DNA of 36,457 nucleotides, from positions 1 through 36,457 of the forward strand of contig NZ_NFKI01000034.1 of assembly GCF_002160305.1 (NCBI RefSeq), written 5' to 3'. Shown here in pieces: positions 7,558 to 15,175 of this stretch. The notes beneath the pieces were generated by a model. The model had not been told where the DNA came from, made no database searches, and was given only the letters and a program-made list of their open reading frames with translations. The translations under genes and the position numbers were made by a program. Numbering within the stretch: position 1 is the first letter of the stretch; each line of letters begins with the position of its first letter. Source of the stretch: Pseudoflavonifractor sp. An184 (GTDB taxonomy: Bacteria > Bacillota > Clostridia > Oscillospirales > Oscillospiraceae).

Positions 7558-8379
7558 TTGAATACCCAAATCATCGCCGTTGCCAACCAGAAAGGCGGCG
7601 TCGGCAAGACAACCACCTGCGCCAATTTAGGCATCGGGCTGGCTCAGGCCGGGAAGAAGGTACTGCTGGTGGACGCTGACCCCCAAGCCAGCCTGACCAT
7701 CAGCCTGGGCAACCCGCAGCCGGACAAGCTGCCCTTCACCCTCTCGGACGCAATGGGCCGCATCCTGATGGACGAGCCGCTGCGCCCTAGCGAGGGCATT
7801 CTGCACCACCCGGAGGGCGTGGACCTTATGCCTGCTGACATCCAGCTCTCCGGCATGGAGGTCTCGCTGGTGAACGCCATGAGCCGAGAGACCATCCTGC
7901 GGCAGTATTTGGATACCGTGAAGGGACAGTATTCCCATATCCTCATCGACTGCCAGCCGTCTTTGGGGATGCTCACGGTCAACGCGCTGGCCGCCGCCAA
8001 CAGGATCATAGTCCCCGTCCAGGCGGAGTATCTGCCCGCCAAGGGCCTGGAACAGTTGCTGTCCACCATCAACAAGGTTAAGCGGCAGCTGAACCCCAAG
8101 CTCCAGATTGACGGTATTCTGCTGACGATGGTGGACAATCGCACCAACTTTGCCAAAGAAATCGCCGCCCTGCTGCGGGAGACCTACGGCAGCAAAATCA
8201 AGGTGTTCGGCAGCGAGATACCCCACTCGGTCCGGGCCAAGGAGATCAGTGCCGAAGGCAAGAGCATCTTCGCACATGACCCCGGCGGCAAGGTGGCGGA
8301 AGCCTATAAAAATCTGACGCGGGAGGTGATAAAACTTGAAAAGCAGCGCGAAAAAAGTAGAGCTGGCCTCAGTCGATGA
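7558..8379 (+). CDS. parA: ParA/Soj-type partition ATPase
   Basis: A 273-aa deviant Walker ATPase. [11 protein letters not shown] at about residues 9-19 is the Walker A motif with the signature lysine, DADPQ follows near residue 40, and HILIDCQPS is the Walker B region. It starts with TTG 7558 behind AAGGAGGA with 8-nt spacing. With ParB it would stabilise the excised, replicating form of the ICE or act on gene expression. parB begins inside its last 44 nt, so the two are translationally coupled. Confidence 0.95.
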   Translation: MNTQIIAVANQKGGVGKTTTCANLGIGLAQAGKKVLLVDADPQASLTISLGNPQPDKLPFTLSDAMGRILMDEPLRPSEGILHHPEGVDLMPADIQLSGMEVSLVNAMSRETILRQYLDTVKGQYSHILIDCQPSLGMLTVNALAAANRIIVPVQAEYLPAKGLEQLLSTINKVKRQLNPKLQIDGILLTMVDNRTNFAKEIAALLRETYGSKIKVFGSEIPHSVRAKEISAEGKSIFAHDPGGKVAEAYKNLTREVIKLEKQREKSRAGLSR

Positions 8380-9265
8380 CCTGTTCTCCACCGAGGAAAG
8401 CCGCGCCGACACCCAGCGGGAGAAGGTTCTGGAAATCCCCCTGTCCGAGCTGCACCCGTTCAAGGACCACCCCTTCAAGGTCAAGGATGACGATGCCATG
8501 ATGGAGACCGCCGACAGCATCCGGCAGTACGGTGTGCTGGTCCCCGCCATCGCCCGCCCGGACCCCAACGGCGGCTATGAACTGGTGGCTGGGCACCGGC
8601 GGCACCGGGCCAGTGAGCTGGCGGGCAAGGATACCATGCCGGTCATTGTCCGGGACCTGGACGACGACCAGGCCACCATCATCATGGTTGACAGCAATTT
8701 GCAGCGGGAAAGCCTGCTCCCCAGTGAGCGGGCTTTTGCTTATAAGATGAAGTTGGAGGCTATGAAGCGACAAGCAGGCAGACCGTCTAAGGAAAATGTG
8801 TCCCAAGTTGGGACACAAAAACGATCAGACCAGTTATTAGCCGAACAAGTTGGACAGAGCCGCAATCAAATTCAGCGTTACATCCGCCTCACCGAGCTGA
8901 TTCCCGAACTGCTGGACATGGTGGATGAGAAGAAAATTGCCTTCAACCCGGCCTATGAGCTGTCCTTCCTCAAAAAAGAGGAACAGGTGGATTTGCTGGA
9001 CGCGATGGACAGCGAACAGGCCACACCGTCGCTCTCCCAGGCCCAGCGGCTGAAAAAGTACAGCCAGGAGGGCCACCTGACCCTCGACATAATGCGGGTC
9101 ATCATGGGCGAGGAAAAGAAAAGCGACCTGGACAAGATCACCTTCACCAGCGACACCCTGCGCAAATATTTCCCCCGGAGCTACACCCCTGCCCGGATGC
9201 AGGAGACCATCATCAAACTGCTGGAACAGTGGCAGCGCAAGCGCCAGCAACAGCATGAACGCTGA
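8336..9265 (+). CDS. parB: ParB/Spo0J-type partition protein
   Basis: A 309-aa protein with an N-terminal ParB nuclease-like domain containing the CTP-binding motif GHRRHRA (about residues 87-93). The central KorB-type helix-turn-helix (about 155-190) includes [18 protein letters not shown]. The start is TTG 8336, chosen because GGGAGG lies 8 nt upstream; it overlaps parA by 44 nt. It should bind a parS-like site and recruit ParA. A perfect 21-bp palindrome inside the gene (8797-8817) is a candidate for such a site. Confidence 0.94.
   Translation: MKSSAKKVELASVDDLFSTEESRADTQREKVLEIPLSELHPFKDHPFKVKDDDAMMETADSIRQYGVLVPAIARPDPNGGYELVAGHRRHRASELAGKDTMPVIVRDLDDDQATIIMVDSNLQRESLLPSERAFAYKMKLEAMKRQAGRPSKENVSQVGTQKRSDQLLAEQVGQSRNQIQRYIRLTELIPELLDMVDEKKIAFNPAYELSFLKKEEQVDLLDAMDSEQATPSLSQAQRLKKYSQEGHLTLDIMRVIMGEEKKSDLDKITFTSDTLRKYFPRSYTPARMQETIIKLLEQWQRKRQQQHER
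8797..8817. repeat. Perfect palindrome inside parB, candidate parS-like site
   Basis: Two 10-bp arms, TGTGTCCCAA and TTGGGACACA, flank a single G. It differs from the canonical Spo0J parS sequence. It lies in an AT-richer part of the gene just before the helix-turn-helix coding region. Confidence 0.45.
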
Positions 9266-9279
9266 GAGAGGAGTTACCT

Positions 9280-9555
9280 ATGAGGGATATTTCAGCCCGC
9301 GAGCTGAAAGGACACAACATTCTTGCCGTGGAGCGGTTTCGGGACAATACCCGCTGGATGATCGAATTTTCCGTCCTGCGTTCCGGCTCCTACGGCAGCT
9401 CCGGCGATGAAATGCGGCTGTTTCTCACCGAGGACGGCTATCAGGCCGCCTTACTCAGCCAGCAGCGCCGGGACATCAAAATCAAGCGCCATGCCCACGT
9501 TGTCGAGGGGCACATCATCGACTTCAAGCCGAAGAAAAAGCGCCGCCACCCGTAA
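9280..9555 (+). CDS. Conserved ICE hypothetical protein
   Basis: A 91-aa basic protein beginning MRDISARELKGHNILAVERF and ending in a lysine/arginine-rich tail (KPKKKRRHP). It has no membrane segment or signal peptide and I do not recognise a family. It starts with ATG behind GAGAGGAG, 14 nt after parB, and so belongs to the par operon. The basic tail suggests nucleic-acid or membrane contact, which is only inference. Confidence 0.75.
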   Translation: MRDISARELKGHNILAVERFRDNTRWMIEFSVLRSGSYGSSGDEMRLFLTEDGYQAALLSQQRRDIKIKRHAHVVEGHIIDFKPKKKRRHP

Positions 9556-9585
9556 ACCCACCACTTGCCAAGAAAGGAATGAACT

Positions 9586-9771
9586 ATGTGTACCGTTAGA
9601 GACATTGAAGAAGCCATCCGCGAACATTGCCAATCCCAGCATGACATGGAAAGCACCGAGATCGACCAGGTGATGCAGCGCCTGCCCTTCGGCACCGCGC
9701 AGGACGTTTTTACCCGGCCCCCTGTGCCGAAGCCGCCGTATTCCTGGCGCAGCCGGAACTACCGCACCTGA
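9586..9771 (+). CDS. Small hypothetical protein
   Basis: A 61-aa protein starting MCTVRDIEEAIREHCQSQHD with a proline-rich C-terminus (RPPVPKPPYSW). The ribosome binding site AAAGGA is correctly placed. It is the last gene before a terminator at 9774-9799, so it closes the par operon. Unknown family and function. Confidence 0.65.
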   Translation: MCTVRDIEEAIREHCQSQHDMESTEIDQVMQRLPFGTAQDVFTRPPVPKPPYSWRSRNYRT

Positions 9772-9773
9772 CC

Positions 9774-9799
9774 GCCGCAGTCTCTTTGAAGATTGCGGC
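9774..9799 (+). terminator. Intrinsic terminator of par operon
   Basis: GCCGCA / TGCGGC stem with partly paired interior, followed by TTTTT. Confidence 0.8.
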
Positions 9800-9835
9800 T
9801 TTTTCATGCCATGAACACTGGAAGGAGTGACGCAA

Positions 9836-10714
9836 ATGGCCGTTTTTCGCATTGAACGGACCCGTGATTATACCGTGATGAGCAACCACCACCTGCGCGA
9901 CAAGGCGCTGTCGCTGAAATCCAAGGGGCTTTTGTCCATGATGCTGTCCTTGCCGGAGGATTGGAACTACACCACACGCGGCCTCGCCAAAATCTGCAAG
10001 GAGGGCGTGGACGCCATCGGCGGGGCGCTGCGGGAGCTGGAAGCTGCCGGGTACATCGTCCGCCACCAGATGCGGGACCGGCAGGGCCGCATCAGCGACA
10101 CCGAGTATGTCATCTATGAGCAGCCCCAGCCCAAAGCGCCGGATACGCCCCAGCCGGATACGGCTTCACCAGATACGGAAAACCCGTATCTGGCTGACCC
10201 AGATACGGAAAAGCCCGCTGAATTAAATATAGAGAAATCTAAGACCCAAAAATCAAATACTCAGGGATCAAGTACCGATTCCATTCCCTTCCGGGGATTT
10301 GCGGCGGCCAGGCCGCCGGAACGGAAAGGACGGGATGCGATGTCGGTGGAAGAAATGCAGAGTTATCGGGATTTGGTGTTGGAGAACATCGAGTACGACC
10401 ACCTGTGCCGGGAGTTTACCACCTACCGCGAGGATTTGGACGAGATCGTGGAGCTGATCGTGGAGACGGTCTGTGCCAGACGCAAGACCACCCGCATCGC
10501 CGGGGCGGACTTCCCCCATGAGGTGGTGCGGTCCCGGTTCTTGAAGCTGGACAGCTCCCACATCGAGTTCGTCATGGAGTGCCTGCACAACAACACCACC
10601 GAAATCCGCAACATGAAGCAGTACCTGCTGACCGTGCTGTTCAACGCGCCCACCACCATGAACAACCACTACACGGCCCAGGTCAACCACGATATGCACG
10701 CAGGCGGCTGGTAA
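9836..10714 (+). CDS. Replication initiator-like protein (N-terminal wHTH, DUF6017-type C-terminus)
   Basis: A 292-aa protein starting MAVFRIERTRDYTVMSNHHL at ATG 9836; AAGGAG upstream supports this over a GTG at 9827. The N-terminal winged helix (about residues 1-95; LSLKSKGLLSMMLSLPEDW) is the RepA/DnaD-like initiator domain found in ICEs and plasmids. A linker with PDT repeats (about 103-130) follows. The C-terminal about 130 residues match what I know as DUF6017 (SVEEMQSYRDLVLENIEYD onward). It probably initiates replication of the circular ICE. The linker codes for iteron-like 15-bp repeats. Confidence 0.85.
   Translation: MAVFRIERTRDYTVMSNHHLRDKALSLKSKGLLSMMLSLPEDWNYTTRGLAKICKEGVDAIGGALRELEAAGYIVRHQMRDRQGRISDTEYVIYEQPQPKAPDTPQPDTASPDTENPYLADPDTEKPAELNIEKSKTQKSNTQGSSTDSIPFRGFAAARPPERKGRDAMSVEEMQSYRDLVLENIEYDHLCREFTTYREDLDEIVELIVETVCARRKTTRIAGADFPHEVVRSRFLKLDSSHIEFVMECLHNNTTEIRNMKQYLLTVLFNAPTTMNNHYTAQVNHDMHAGGW
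10142..10207. repeat. Iteron-like GATACG repeats in initiator gene
   Basis: GATACG occurs at 10142, 10157, 10172 and 10202, with an inverted copy (CGTATC) at 10185, so the phase is about 15 bp. The third copy and the inverted copy form CCAGATACGG / CCGTATCTGG. The same DNA codes for PDT repeats in the linker, so selection on protein is the alternative explanation. Confidence 0.5.
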
Positions 10715-10752
10715 TGGCCGCTTTTCTGCTGCACCGCCCAAGGAGGCACGAT

Positions 10753-11496
10753 ATGAACCAGATGGAAATTTTCAAAAACCCGGAGTTTGGGGCTATCCGC
10801 GCCGTAGAGATTGACGGGGAGCCTTGGCTGGTCGGAAAAGATGTGGCGTTAGCGTTAGGGTATAAAAATCCGCAGGAGGCGATCCGCAACCACGTTGACG
10901 CAGAGGACAAAGGGGTGAGCGAAATTCTCACCCCCGGCGGGATTCAGAAACTCCCTATCATCAACGAGTCCGGCCTGTATTCTCTGGTGTTGTCCAGCAA
11001 ACTTCCCAAAGCAAAGCAGTTCCGCCGCTGGGTCACGTCTGAGGTGCTGCCCAGCATCCGCCAGCATGGGGCCTACCTCACCAGAGAAAAGCTGTGGGAG
11101 GTCGCCACCTCGCCGGAGGCGCTGCTGAAGCTCTGCTCCGACCTGCTGGCCGAGCGTGAGAAAAACGCGGCGCTGCAAGCGGACAACGCCCGGCTGCAAG
11201 GCAAGGCCGTCTACTACGACCTGTTTATCAACCTGCGGCACAGCACCAACCTGCGCACCACTGCCAAGGAGCTGGACGTGCCGGAGCGGCGCTTCGTCCG
11301 CTTTCTGCTGGAACGCCGGTACGTTTACCGCACCCCGTCGGGCTGCGTGCTGCCCTACGCCAAAGGCAGCAACGAGGGGCTGTTCTGCGTGAAAGATTTT
11401 TGCCGCAACGGCCACACCGGCTCCTACACGCTGGTGACGCCCAAGGGCAAGCTTCACTTTGCGGAACTTCGGTCCCTGATCCTGGTGACGGTATGA
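10753..11496 (+). CDS. BRO/KilA-type phage antirepressor protein
   Basis: A 247-aa protein with a BRO-N domain at about residues 8-105 (VEIDGEPWLVGKDVALALGY, then SKLPKAKQFRRWVTSEVLPS). A KilAC-like C-terminal domain (about 165-240) includes LRTTAKELDVPERRFVRFLL and a glycine-rich end. The ATG at 10753 follows AGGAGG. Antirepressors of this family control lysogeny or induction genes; in ICEs they are thought to regulate transfer. It lies between the replication initiator and pcfB in the same direction. Confidence 0.9.
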   Translation: MNQMEIFKNPEFGAIRAVEIDGEPWLVGKDVALALGYKNPQEAIRNHVDAEDKGVSEILTPGGIQKLPIINESGLYSLVLSSKLPKAKQFRRWVTSEVLPSIRQHGAYLTREKLWEVATSPEALLKLCSDLLAEREKNAALQADNARLQGKAVYYDLFINLRHSTNLRTTAKELDVPERRFVRFLLERRYVYRTPSGCVLPYAKGSNEGLFCVKDFCRNGHTGSYTLVTPKGKLHFAELRSLILVTV

Positions 11497-11583
11497 CGGG
11501 CCGCCACCTGTTACGGCGGTTGGTGGTCCCGCCTTAGTACCCAAGACCGCTTTCTGCATAACCGACGAAGGGAGGCGAGAAAA

Positions 11584-12084
11584 ATGCAGGAGGAAGTGGA
11601 AAACAGGACTTTGACGCTGATTGTCAGCGGCACCAAGTTCACCGGACGGCTGTTCAAGGCCGCCATATCCAAGTACATGGCCCACCGCAGGGAGAAAAAG
11701 CTGGAAAAGCAGCGCAGCCGGGATTCCCCCGTCACCCCCAAGGGCAAACAGACGGTGAAGCAGCTCATTGGGCAGAACCAGGGTGTTTCCAACATCGAGA
11801 TCAACGACCCGTCCATCAAGGACTTTGAGCGCATCGCCCGCAAGTACGGCGTGGACTATGCGGTGAAAAAGGACCGCAGCGCATCGCCGCCCAAGTACCT
11901 GATCTTCTTCAAAGCCCGCGACGCCGACGCCCTGACGGCGGCATTCTCGGAGTACACCCAGAGGAAGGTCAAGAAGGCCGACCGCAGCGAGCGCCCGTCG
12001 GTGCTGGAGAAGCTCAGCCACTTCAAGGAGCTTATTAAAAATGCGGTGGTGGACAGGACAAAGCGGAAGGAGCTGGAACGATGA
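11584..12084 (+). CDS. PcfB-family protein (DUF3801)
   Basis: A 166-aa protein typical in length and sequence for PcfB: VSGTKFTGRLFKAAISKYM near the N-terminus, a basic middle, then NIEINDPSIKDFERIARKYG, the core of the DUF3801 fold. PcfB is a relaxosome/coupling accessory protein of conjugative elements and is nearly always encoded directly before the coupling protein gene. Its stop overlaps the start of virD4 by 4 nt (ATGA), which confirms that virD4 starts at 12081. Confidence 0.92.
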   Translation: MQEEVENRTLTLIVSGTKFTGRLFKAAISKYMAHRREKKLEKQRSRDSPVTPKGKQTVKQLIGQNQGVSNIEINDPSIKDFERIARKYGVDYAVKKDRSASPPKYLIFFKARDADALTAAFSEYTQRKVKKADRSERPSVLEKLSHFKELIKNAVVDRTKRKELER

Positions 12085-12389
12085 AGCAGCTGAATGTGAA
12101 AAAGCTGGTGCTGCTGAACCTGCCCTACTTCCTGCTGGGCCTGTTTGCCACCAACCTGGGGGAAGCCTGGCGGCTGGCGACCGGCGCGGACGCTTCGGCC
12201 AAGATGCTCTCGTTCTTTTCCACCCTGCCGGTGGCGCTGGGGAGCTGGTGGCCCAGCCTGCACCCGCTGGACCTGGCTGTGGGCCTGTGCTGCGGCGCTG
12301 GCCTGCGGCTGGCGGTGTATCTGAAAGGCAAGAATGCCAAGAAGTACCGCCACAACGTGGAGTACGGGTCGGCCCGCTGGAGTGCATAA
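12081..12389 (+). pseudogene. virD4: Coupling protein VirD4/TraG gene, fragment 1 of 3 (N-terminus)
   Basis: Codons 1-100 (12081-12380) encode the membrane anchor of a type IV coupling protein: LVLLNLPYFLLGLFATNLG and a second hydrophobic segment near LDLAVGLCCGAGLRLAVYL, then VEYGSARW. After 12380 the frame enters element 1 and stops at 12389. Joined to 20200-20915 and 32739-33552 the gene gives 1830 nt, 610 codons without an internal stop. The fragment alone has no ATPase motif and cannot function. Confidence 0.93.
12378..12380. other. attL core of element 1
   Basis: TGG is shared by this left junction and the right junction (20197-20199). The virD4 frame is lost directly after it, and removing one copy plus the interior restores the gene. 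A GG dinucleotide is the likely crossover core of the serine recombinase. Confidence 0.75.
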
Positions 12390-12390
12390 T
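12385..12390 (+). promoter_or_regulatory. -10 half of circle-junction promoter, element 1
   Basis: CATAAT lies 4 bp inside the left end. In the circle it would stand exactly 17 bp after the TTGACA at 20181-20186 (13 bp from the right end plus 4 bp from the left). In the integrated state the host sequence at the -35 position does not match the consensus. Confidence 0.7.
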
Positions 12391-12436
12391 TTTAAGTGTA
12401 AAGGACACCTACATGGACGCACAGGAGGTTATGCAC

Positions 12437-14287
12437 ATGACTGATTATAGCAAAATTACCGCCCTTTACTCCCGCCTTTCCGTGGGCGACGAGGACAGGG
12501 ACGGCGGTGAGAGCAACAGCATACAGAACCAAAAAATCTTTTTGGAGAACTATGCCAGAGGACAGCACTTAACCAATATCCGGCACTACATTGACGATGA
12601 CGAAAGCGGCAGATTTTTTGACCGTTCTGCCTATTCCCGCATGATGGACGATGTAGAAAACGGAAAAATCGGTGTCTGCATTATGAAAGACCTGACGCGC
12701 TGGGGGCGCGACTATCTCCAAGTTGGCAACGCTATGGAGATATTCAGACGGAACAATGTGCGCTTTATCGCGGTCAACAACGGGATAGACAGCGAGAAGC
12801 CCGACACATTGGAGTTTGCGCCCTTTATCAACATCATGTCGGAGTGGTACGCAAAGGACATCAGCAAGAAAGTAAAGACCGGCATTAAAACGAAGGGCAT
12901 GAGCGGAAAGCCGATTGCCACCGAAGCCCCCTACGGCTATATGAAAGACCCGGACAACAAGGATTTTTGGATAATCGACGAGGAAGCCGCCGAGGTTGTG
13001 CGCCTTATTTTCCGTCTGTTTATCGGCGGGAAGAACCGCAACCAAATCGCCGTATATCTGACGCAGGAGCAAATCCCTACCCCTACTTTCTACATGAAAG
13101 ACCGGGGACGGGGAACGTGTAAAAACAAGGCGCTCAATGAGGATAACCGCTACAAGTGGAACAAAGCCACCTTGACCCATATCCTTACGCGGCAGGAGTA
13201 TTGCGGCGATGTAGTCAACTTCAAGACTACAAAGCATTTCCGGGACAAGCGGAACCACTATGTAGACCGGAGCCAATGGCAGATAACCGAAAATGTGCAT
13301 GAGCCGATTATTGACCGCGCCGACTTTGAAACCGCACAGCGGATTTTGGAAAACGCGCCCGTCAGACGCCCCAACGGGGACGGGGAAATCCACCCTTTGT
13401 CGGGCTTGCTTTTCTGTAAGGATTGCGGCGCAAAAATGCACATCCGCATAGATTACAGAAACGGCGGCAAGCGGCACGTTGCCTATTGCAGCGAGTACCA
13501 CAAGGGGAAAGCCAAAAACCCCAAGTGCCATTCCCCACACATCATTGACGCGGATTTGCTCATGCAGACCGTCGCGGAAGTGCTGAAGAAAATCGAGGAC
13601 TACTCTATCAGCAACCGGGCGGAGTTTGAAGCCTTAGTGAAAAAGAACCTTGCCATGCAGCAGACCGACAAGACCAAGAAACAGCAGAAGCGTATCCCGC
13701 AAATCACGACGCGCCTTGAACAGATTGACAAGGTGCTGAACAAGCTCTATGAGGACAACGCCCTCGGCACGATCCCGCAAGACCGCTATGAGCAAATGTC
13801 GCAGAAGTATTCAGAAGAATACTATGCGCTGAAAGCGGAGCTTGCCGAGCTGCAAGAGCAGCTATCCGCTTTTGAGAACGCGGGCGGACGGGCGCAGAAG
13901 TTTTTGAAGCTGACGGAACGCTACGCTGCCTTTACCGACCTGACCCCCGCCATTCTCAACGAGTTTATCAGCCGGATTGAAGTGCATGAGCGCGACAAGA
14001 AAAGGGCAAAACAAGCCATTCAGCACATCGGGATATATTTCAACTATATCGGCAAATTTGAGAACGAAGTGACACAGCTTACAGAGCCAACGGAGCAGGA
14101 AATCCGGCAAATGCGGGAGAAAATCGAGGAAGCCCAAAAGGAAAAGAGCCGCGCCTACCACCGGCAGTATTCAAGGGAGTACCGGGCGCGTAACCTTGAA
14201 AAGCGACGGGAGTATGACCGCATGAAAGCACGGGAATACCGGGCAAAGAAAAAGGCACAGGAAGCCGCCGCAGCACCCGCACAGTAA
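12437..14287 (+). CDS. Large serine recombinase (TnpX/TndX-like), element 1
   Basis: A 616-aa recombinase. The ATG at 12437 is favoured because GGAGG ends 8 nt upstream; in-frame ATGs at 12431 and 12413 are alternatives. The N-terminal resolvase domain (about residues 1-155) has the catalytic serine at Ser15 (ALYSRLS), with DLTRWGRDYLQVG further on. The recombinase domain (about 165-275) includes YGYMKDPDNKDFWI. A zinc ribbon (CKDCGAKMHIR, later CSEYHKG and KC) and a long coiled coil follow, with a basic tail. It catalyses excision, circle formation and insertion of element 1. It is the first gene at the left end and probably depends on the circle-junction promoter. Confidence 0.96.
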   Translation: MTDYSKITALYSRLSVGDEDRDGGESNSIQNQKIFLENYARGQHLTNIRHYIDDDESGRFFDRSAYSRMMDDVENGKIGVCIMKDLTRWGRDYLQVGNAMEIFRRNNVRFIAVNNGIDSEKPDTLEFAPFINIMSEWYAKDISKKVKTGIKTKGMSGKPIATEAPYGYMKDPDNKDFWIIDEEAAEVVRLIFRLFIGGKNRNQIAVYLTQEQIPTPTFYMKDRGRGTCKNKALNEDNRYKWNKATLTHILTRQEYCGDVVNFKTTKHFRDKRNHYVDRSQWQITENVHEPIIDRADFETAQRILENAPVRRPNGDGEIHPLSGLLFCKDCGAKMHIRIDYRNGGKRHVAYCSEYHKGKAKNPKCHSPHIIDADLLMQTVAEVLKKIEDYSISNRAEFEALVKKNLAMQQTDKTKKQQKRIPQITTRLEQIDKVLNKLYEDNALGTIPQDRYEQMSQKYSEEYYALKAELAELQEQLSAFENAGGRAQKFLKLTERYAAFTDLTPAILNEFISRIEVHERDKKRAKQAIQHIGIYFNYIGKFENEVTQLTEPTEQEIRQMREKIEEAQKEKSRAYHRQYSREYRARNLEKRREYDRMKAREYRAKKKAQEAAAAPAQ

Positions 14288-14305
14288 AACCGAATACTGA
14301 CAACC

Positions 14306-14340
14306 AAGAGGGATTTTCCGGGCTACGGGAAATCCCTCTT
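14306..14340 (+). terminator. Terminator after recombinase, element 1
   Basis: An 11-bp perfect stem (AAGAGGGATTT / AAATCCCTCTT), extended to about 15 pairs, followed by TTT. Confidence 0.85.
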
Positions 14341-14365
14341 TTGCACCCAGAGAAAGGAGCCGCCT

Positions 14366-14560
14366 ATGGCAGAACAGAACGGGACACCTCAATCCCCCGA
14401 CAGTGTTATCACGACACAGAGGGACGGACAGACCATCGTTGCGGAGTTGTTTTTCAACCACAGCGGCACAGAAACATTCCGCGACAAGCTGCTCAAAGTG
14501 ATACTTGCCGACAGCTTGCAGGACGGTCAAGAGCCGGAAAAAACGAAAATCACGCGATAG
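14366..14560 (+). CDS. TnpW-like small transposon protein, element 1
   Basis: A 64-aa protein from MAEQNGTPQSPDSVITTQRD. The core TIVAELFFNHSGTETFRDKLLKVI matches the pattern of TnpW-family proteins (hydrophobic strand, F-x-x-x-S-x-E-T-x-x-D-K). A second member lies in element 2 at 32003. These small proteins travel with Tn4451-type elements; their function is unknown. AGAAAGGAG supports the start. Confidence 0.8.
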   Translation: MAEQNGTPQSPDSVITTQRDGQTIVAELFFNHSGTETFRDKLLKVILADSLQDGQEPEKTKITR

Positions 14561-14599
14561 GAACCGCCCGGACGAAGAATGGTTCGCCGGGGCGGTTTC
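14561..14599 (+). terminator. Hairpin terminator after tnpW-like gene
   Basis: GAACCGCC pairs with GGCGGTTTC (one bulged T) across a partly paired interior, followed by TATTTG. Confidence 0.6.
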
Positions 14600-14693
14600 T
14601 ATTTGAAAATCCCCATTTTCCCCAAGTCAAGAGCCGGGAAAATTCCCTCAAAAATGCCCCTCTCTCCAAACGAGGGCGCAGAAAGGAGAGTTT

Positions 14694-14990
14694 ATGCGAA
14701 CAGGGCTTCCCAAGCAAAAAAAGGTCACAGACATCTGGTTTGATGAGAAAGACCCGTTGATCCATATCCGTACCCACAACACCGACTTGAAGAAGCGGCT
14801 TGCCGCCTATGCCGAGCAGCACCCCGATGTGTGCCGCCAGACCGACGCAGACCCGGAAACGGGCTGCATGGAGTTTGACATTGAGAAAGGCCGCTTCTCT
14901 TTCCGTCTGACCGCCCCATACAGCGAGGAACGGCGGGAAGCGGCGCGGCGGTATGCCAGAGAGAGCAACGTCGCCGACAGGCTGAAATAG
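14694..14990 (+). CDS. Conserved mobile-element hypothetical protein
   Basis: A 98-aa protein from MRTGLPKQKKVTDIWFDEKD. It is strand-rich at first, with paired charged helices later (ERREAARRYARESNVADRLK). ATG is preceded by AAAGGAG. Similar small proteins are common in clostridial mobilizable elements, but I cannot give a function. It is the last backbone gene before the AT-rich methyltransferase cargo, whose promoter starts 3 bp after the stop. Confidence 0.75.
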   Translation: MRTGLPKQKKVTDIWFDEKDPLIHIRTHNTDLKKRLAAYAEQHPDVCRQTDADPETGCMEFDIEKGRFSFRLTAPYSEERREAARRYARESNVADRLK

Positions 14991-14992
14991 AG

Positions 14993-15021
14993 TTGAAATG
15001 TTCATAGTTTTGTGCTATACT
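14993..15021 (+). promoter_or_regulatory. Promoter of leader peptide and rlmA-like gene
   Basis: -35 TTGAAA (14993-14998), an exact 17-bp spacer, and -10 TATACT (15016-15021) with an upstream TG. The transcript would start near 15028 and run into the leader peptide at 15070. Confidence 0.85.
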
Positions 15022-15069
15022 TTTTCTAAAAGCAGAGTAATACTGCGGAATTGATTGGAGGACAACACA

Positions 15070-15096
15070 ATGGTTACATTTATGAGATTAAGATAA
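15070..15096 (+). CDS. Macrolide-sensing leader peptide, MRLR type
   Basis: An eight-residue peptide, MVTFMRLR, with a strong ribosome binding site (GGAGG, 8-nt spacing). It closely resembles the mef(A) leader MTASMRLR and the start of the ErmD leader (MTHSMRLR). In these, the Arg-Leu-Arg (+X+) motif stalls the ribosome when a macrolide or ketolide occupies the exit tunnel. It stands 79 nt before the RlmA-like gene, within overlapping inverted repeats, so drug-induced stalling probably opens translation of that gene. Similarity is by eye, but the motif is exact. Confidence 0.85.
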   Translation: MVTFMRLR

Positions 15097-15167
15097 AACC
15101 GCGAGTTATGTTGCGGTTATCCGTATTGCATAACTCGCTTATTGAAGCAGAGATGTAATTACGGAGG
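15097..15167 (+). promoter_or_regulatory. Translational attenuator before rlmA-like gene
   Basis: Overlapping pairings are visible. AACCGC (15097-15102) pairs with GCGGTT (15113-15118). GCGAGTTATG (15101-15110) pairs perfectly with CATAACTCGC (15129-15138). CCGTA (15121-15125) can pair with TACGG (15160-15164), which overlaps the GGAGG site of the methyltransferase. The first two are mutually exclusive. No T tract follows, so control is more likely at translation than at termination. The exact switch needs a folding calculation. Confidence 0.75.
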
Positions 15168-15175
15168 AAAAACAA

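Noticed and set aside
10142..10207. CRISPR array
   Set aside because: Repeats are only 6-10 bp with 5-9 bp between, in a coding linker. No CRISPR-like repeat-spacer structure or cas gene occurs anywhere in the window.
10855..12408. Long open frame on the minus strand opposite the antirepressor, pcfB and virD4 genes
   Set aside because: It is a shadow in GC-rich DNA: low-complexity composition, no ribosome binding site, and it runs antisense to clearly recognised genes. The same holds for 7627-8568 and 28036-29526 on the minus strand.
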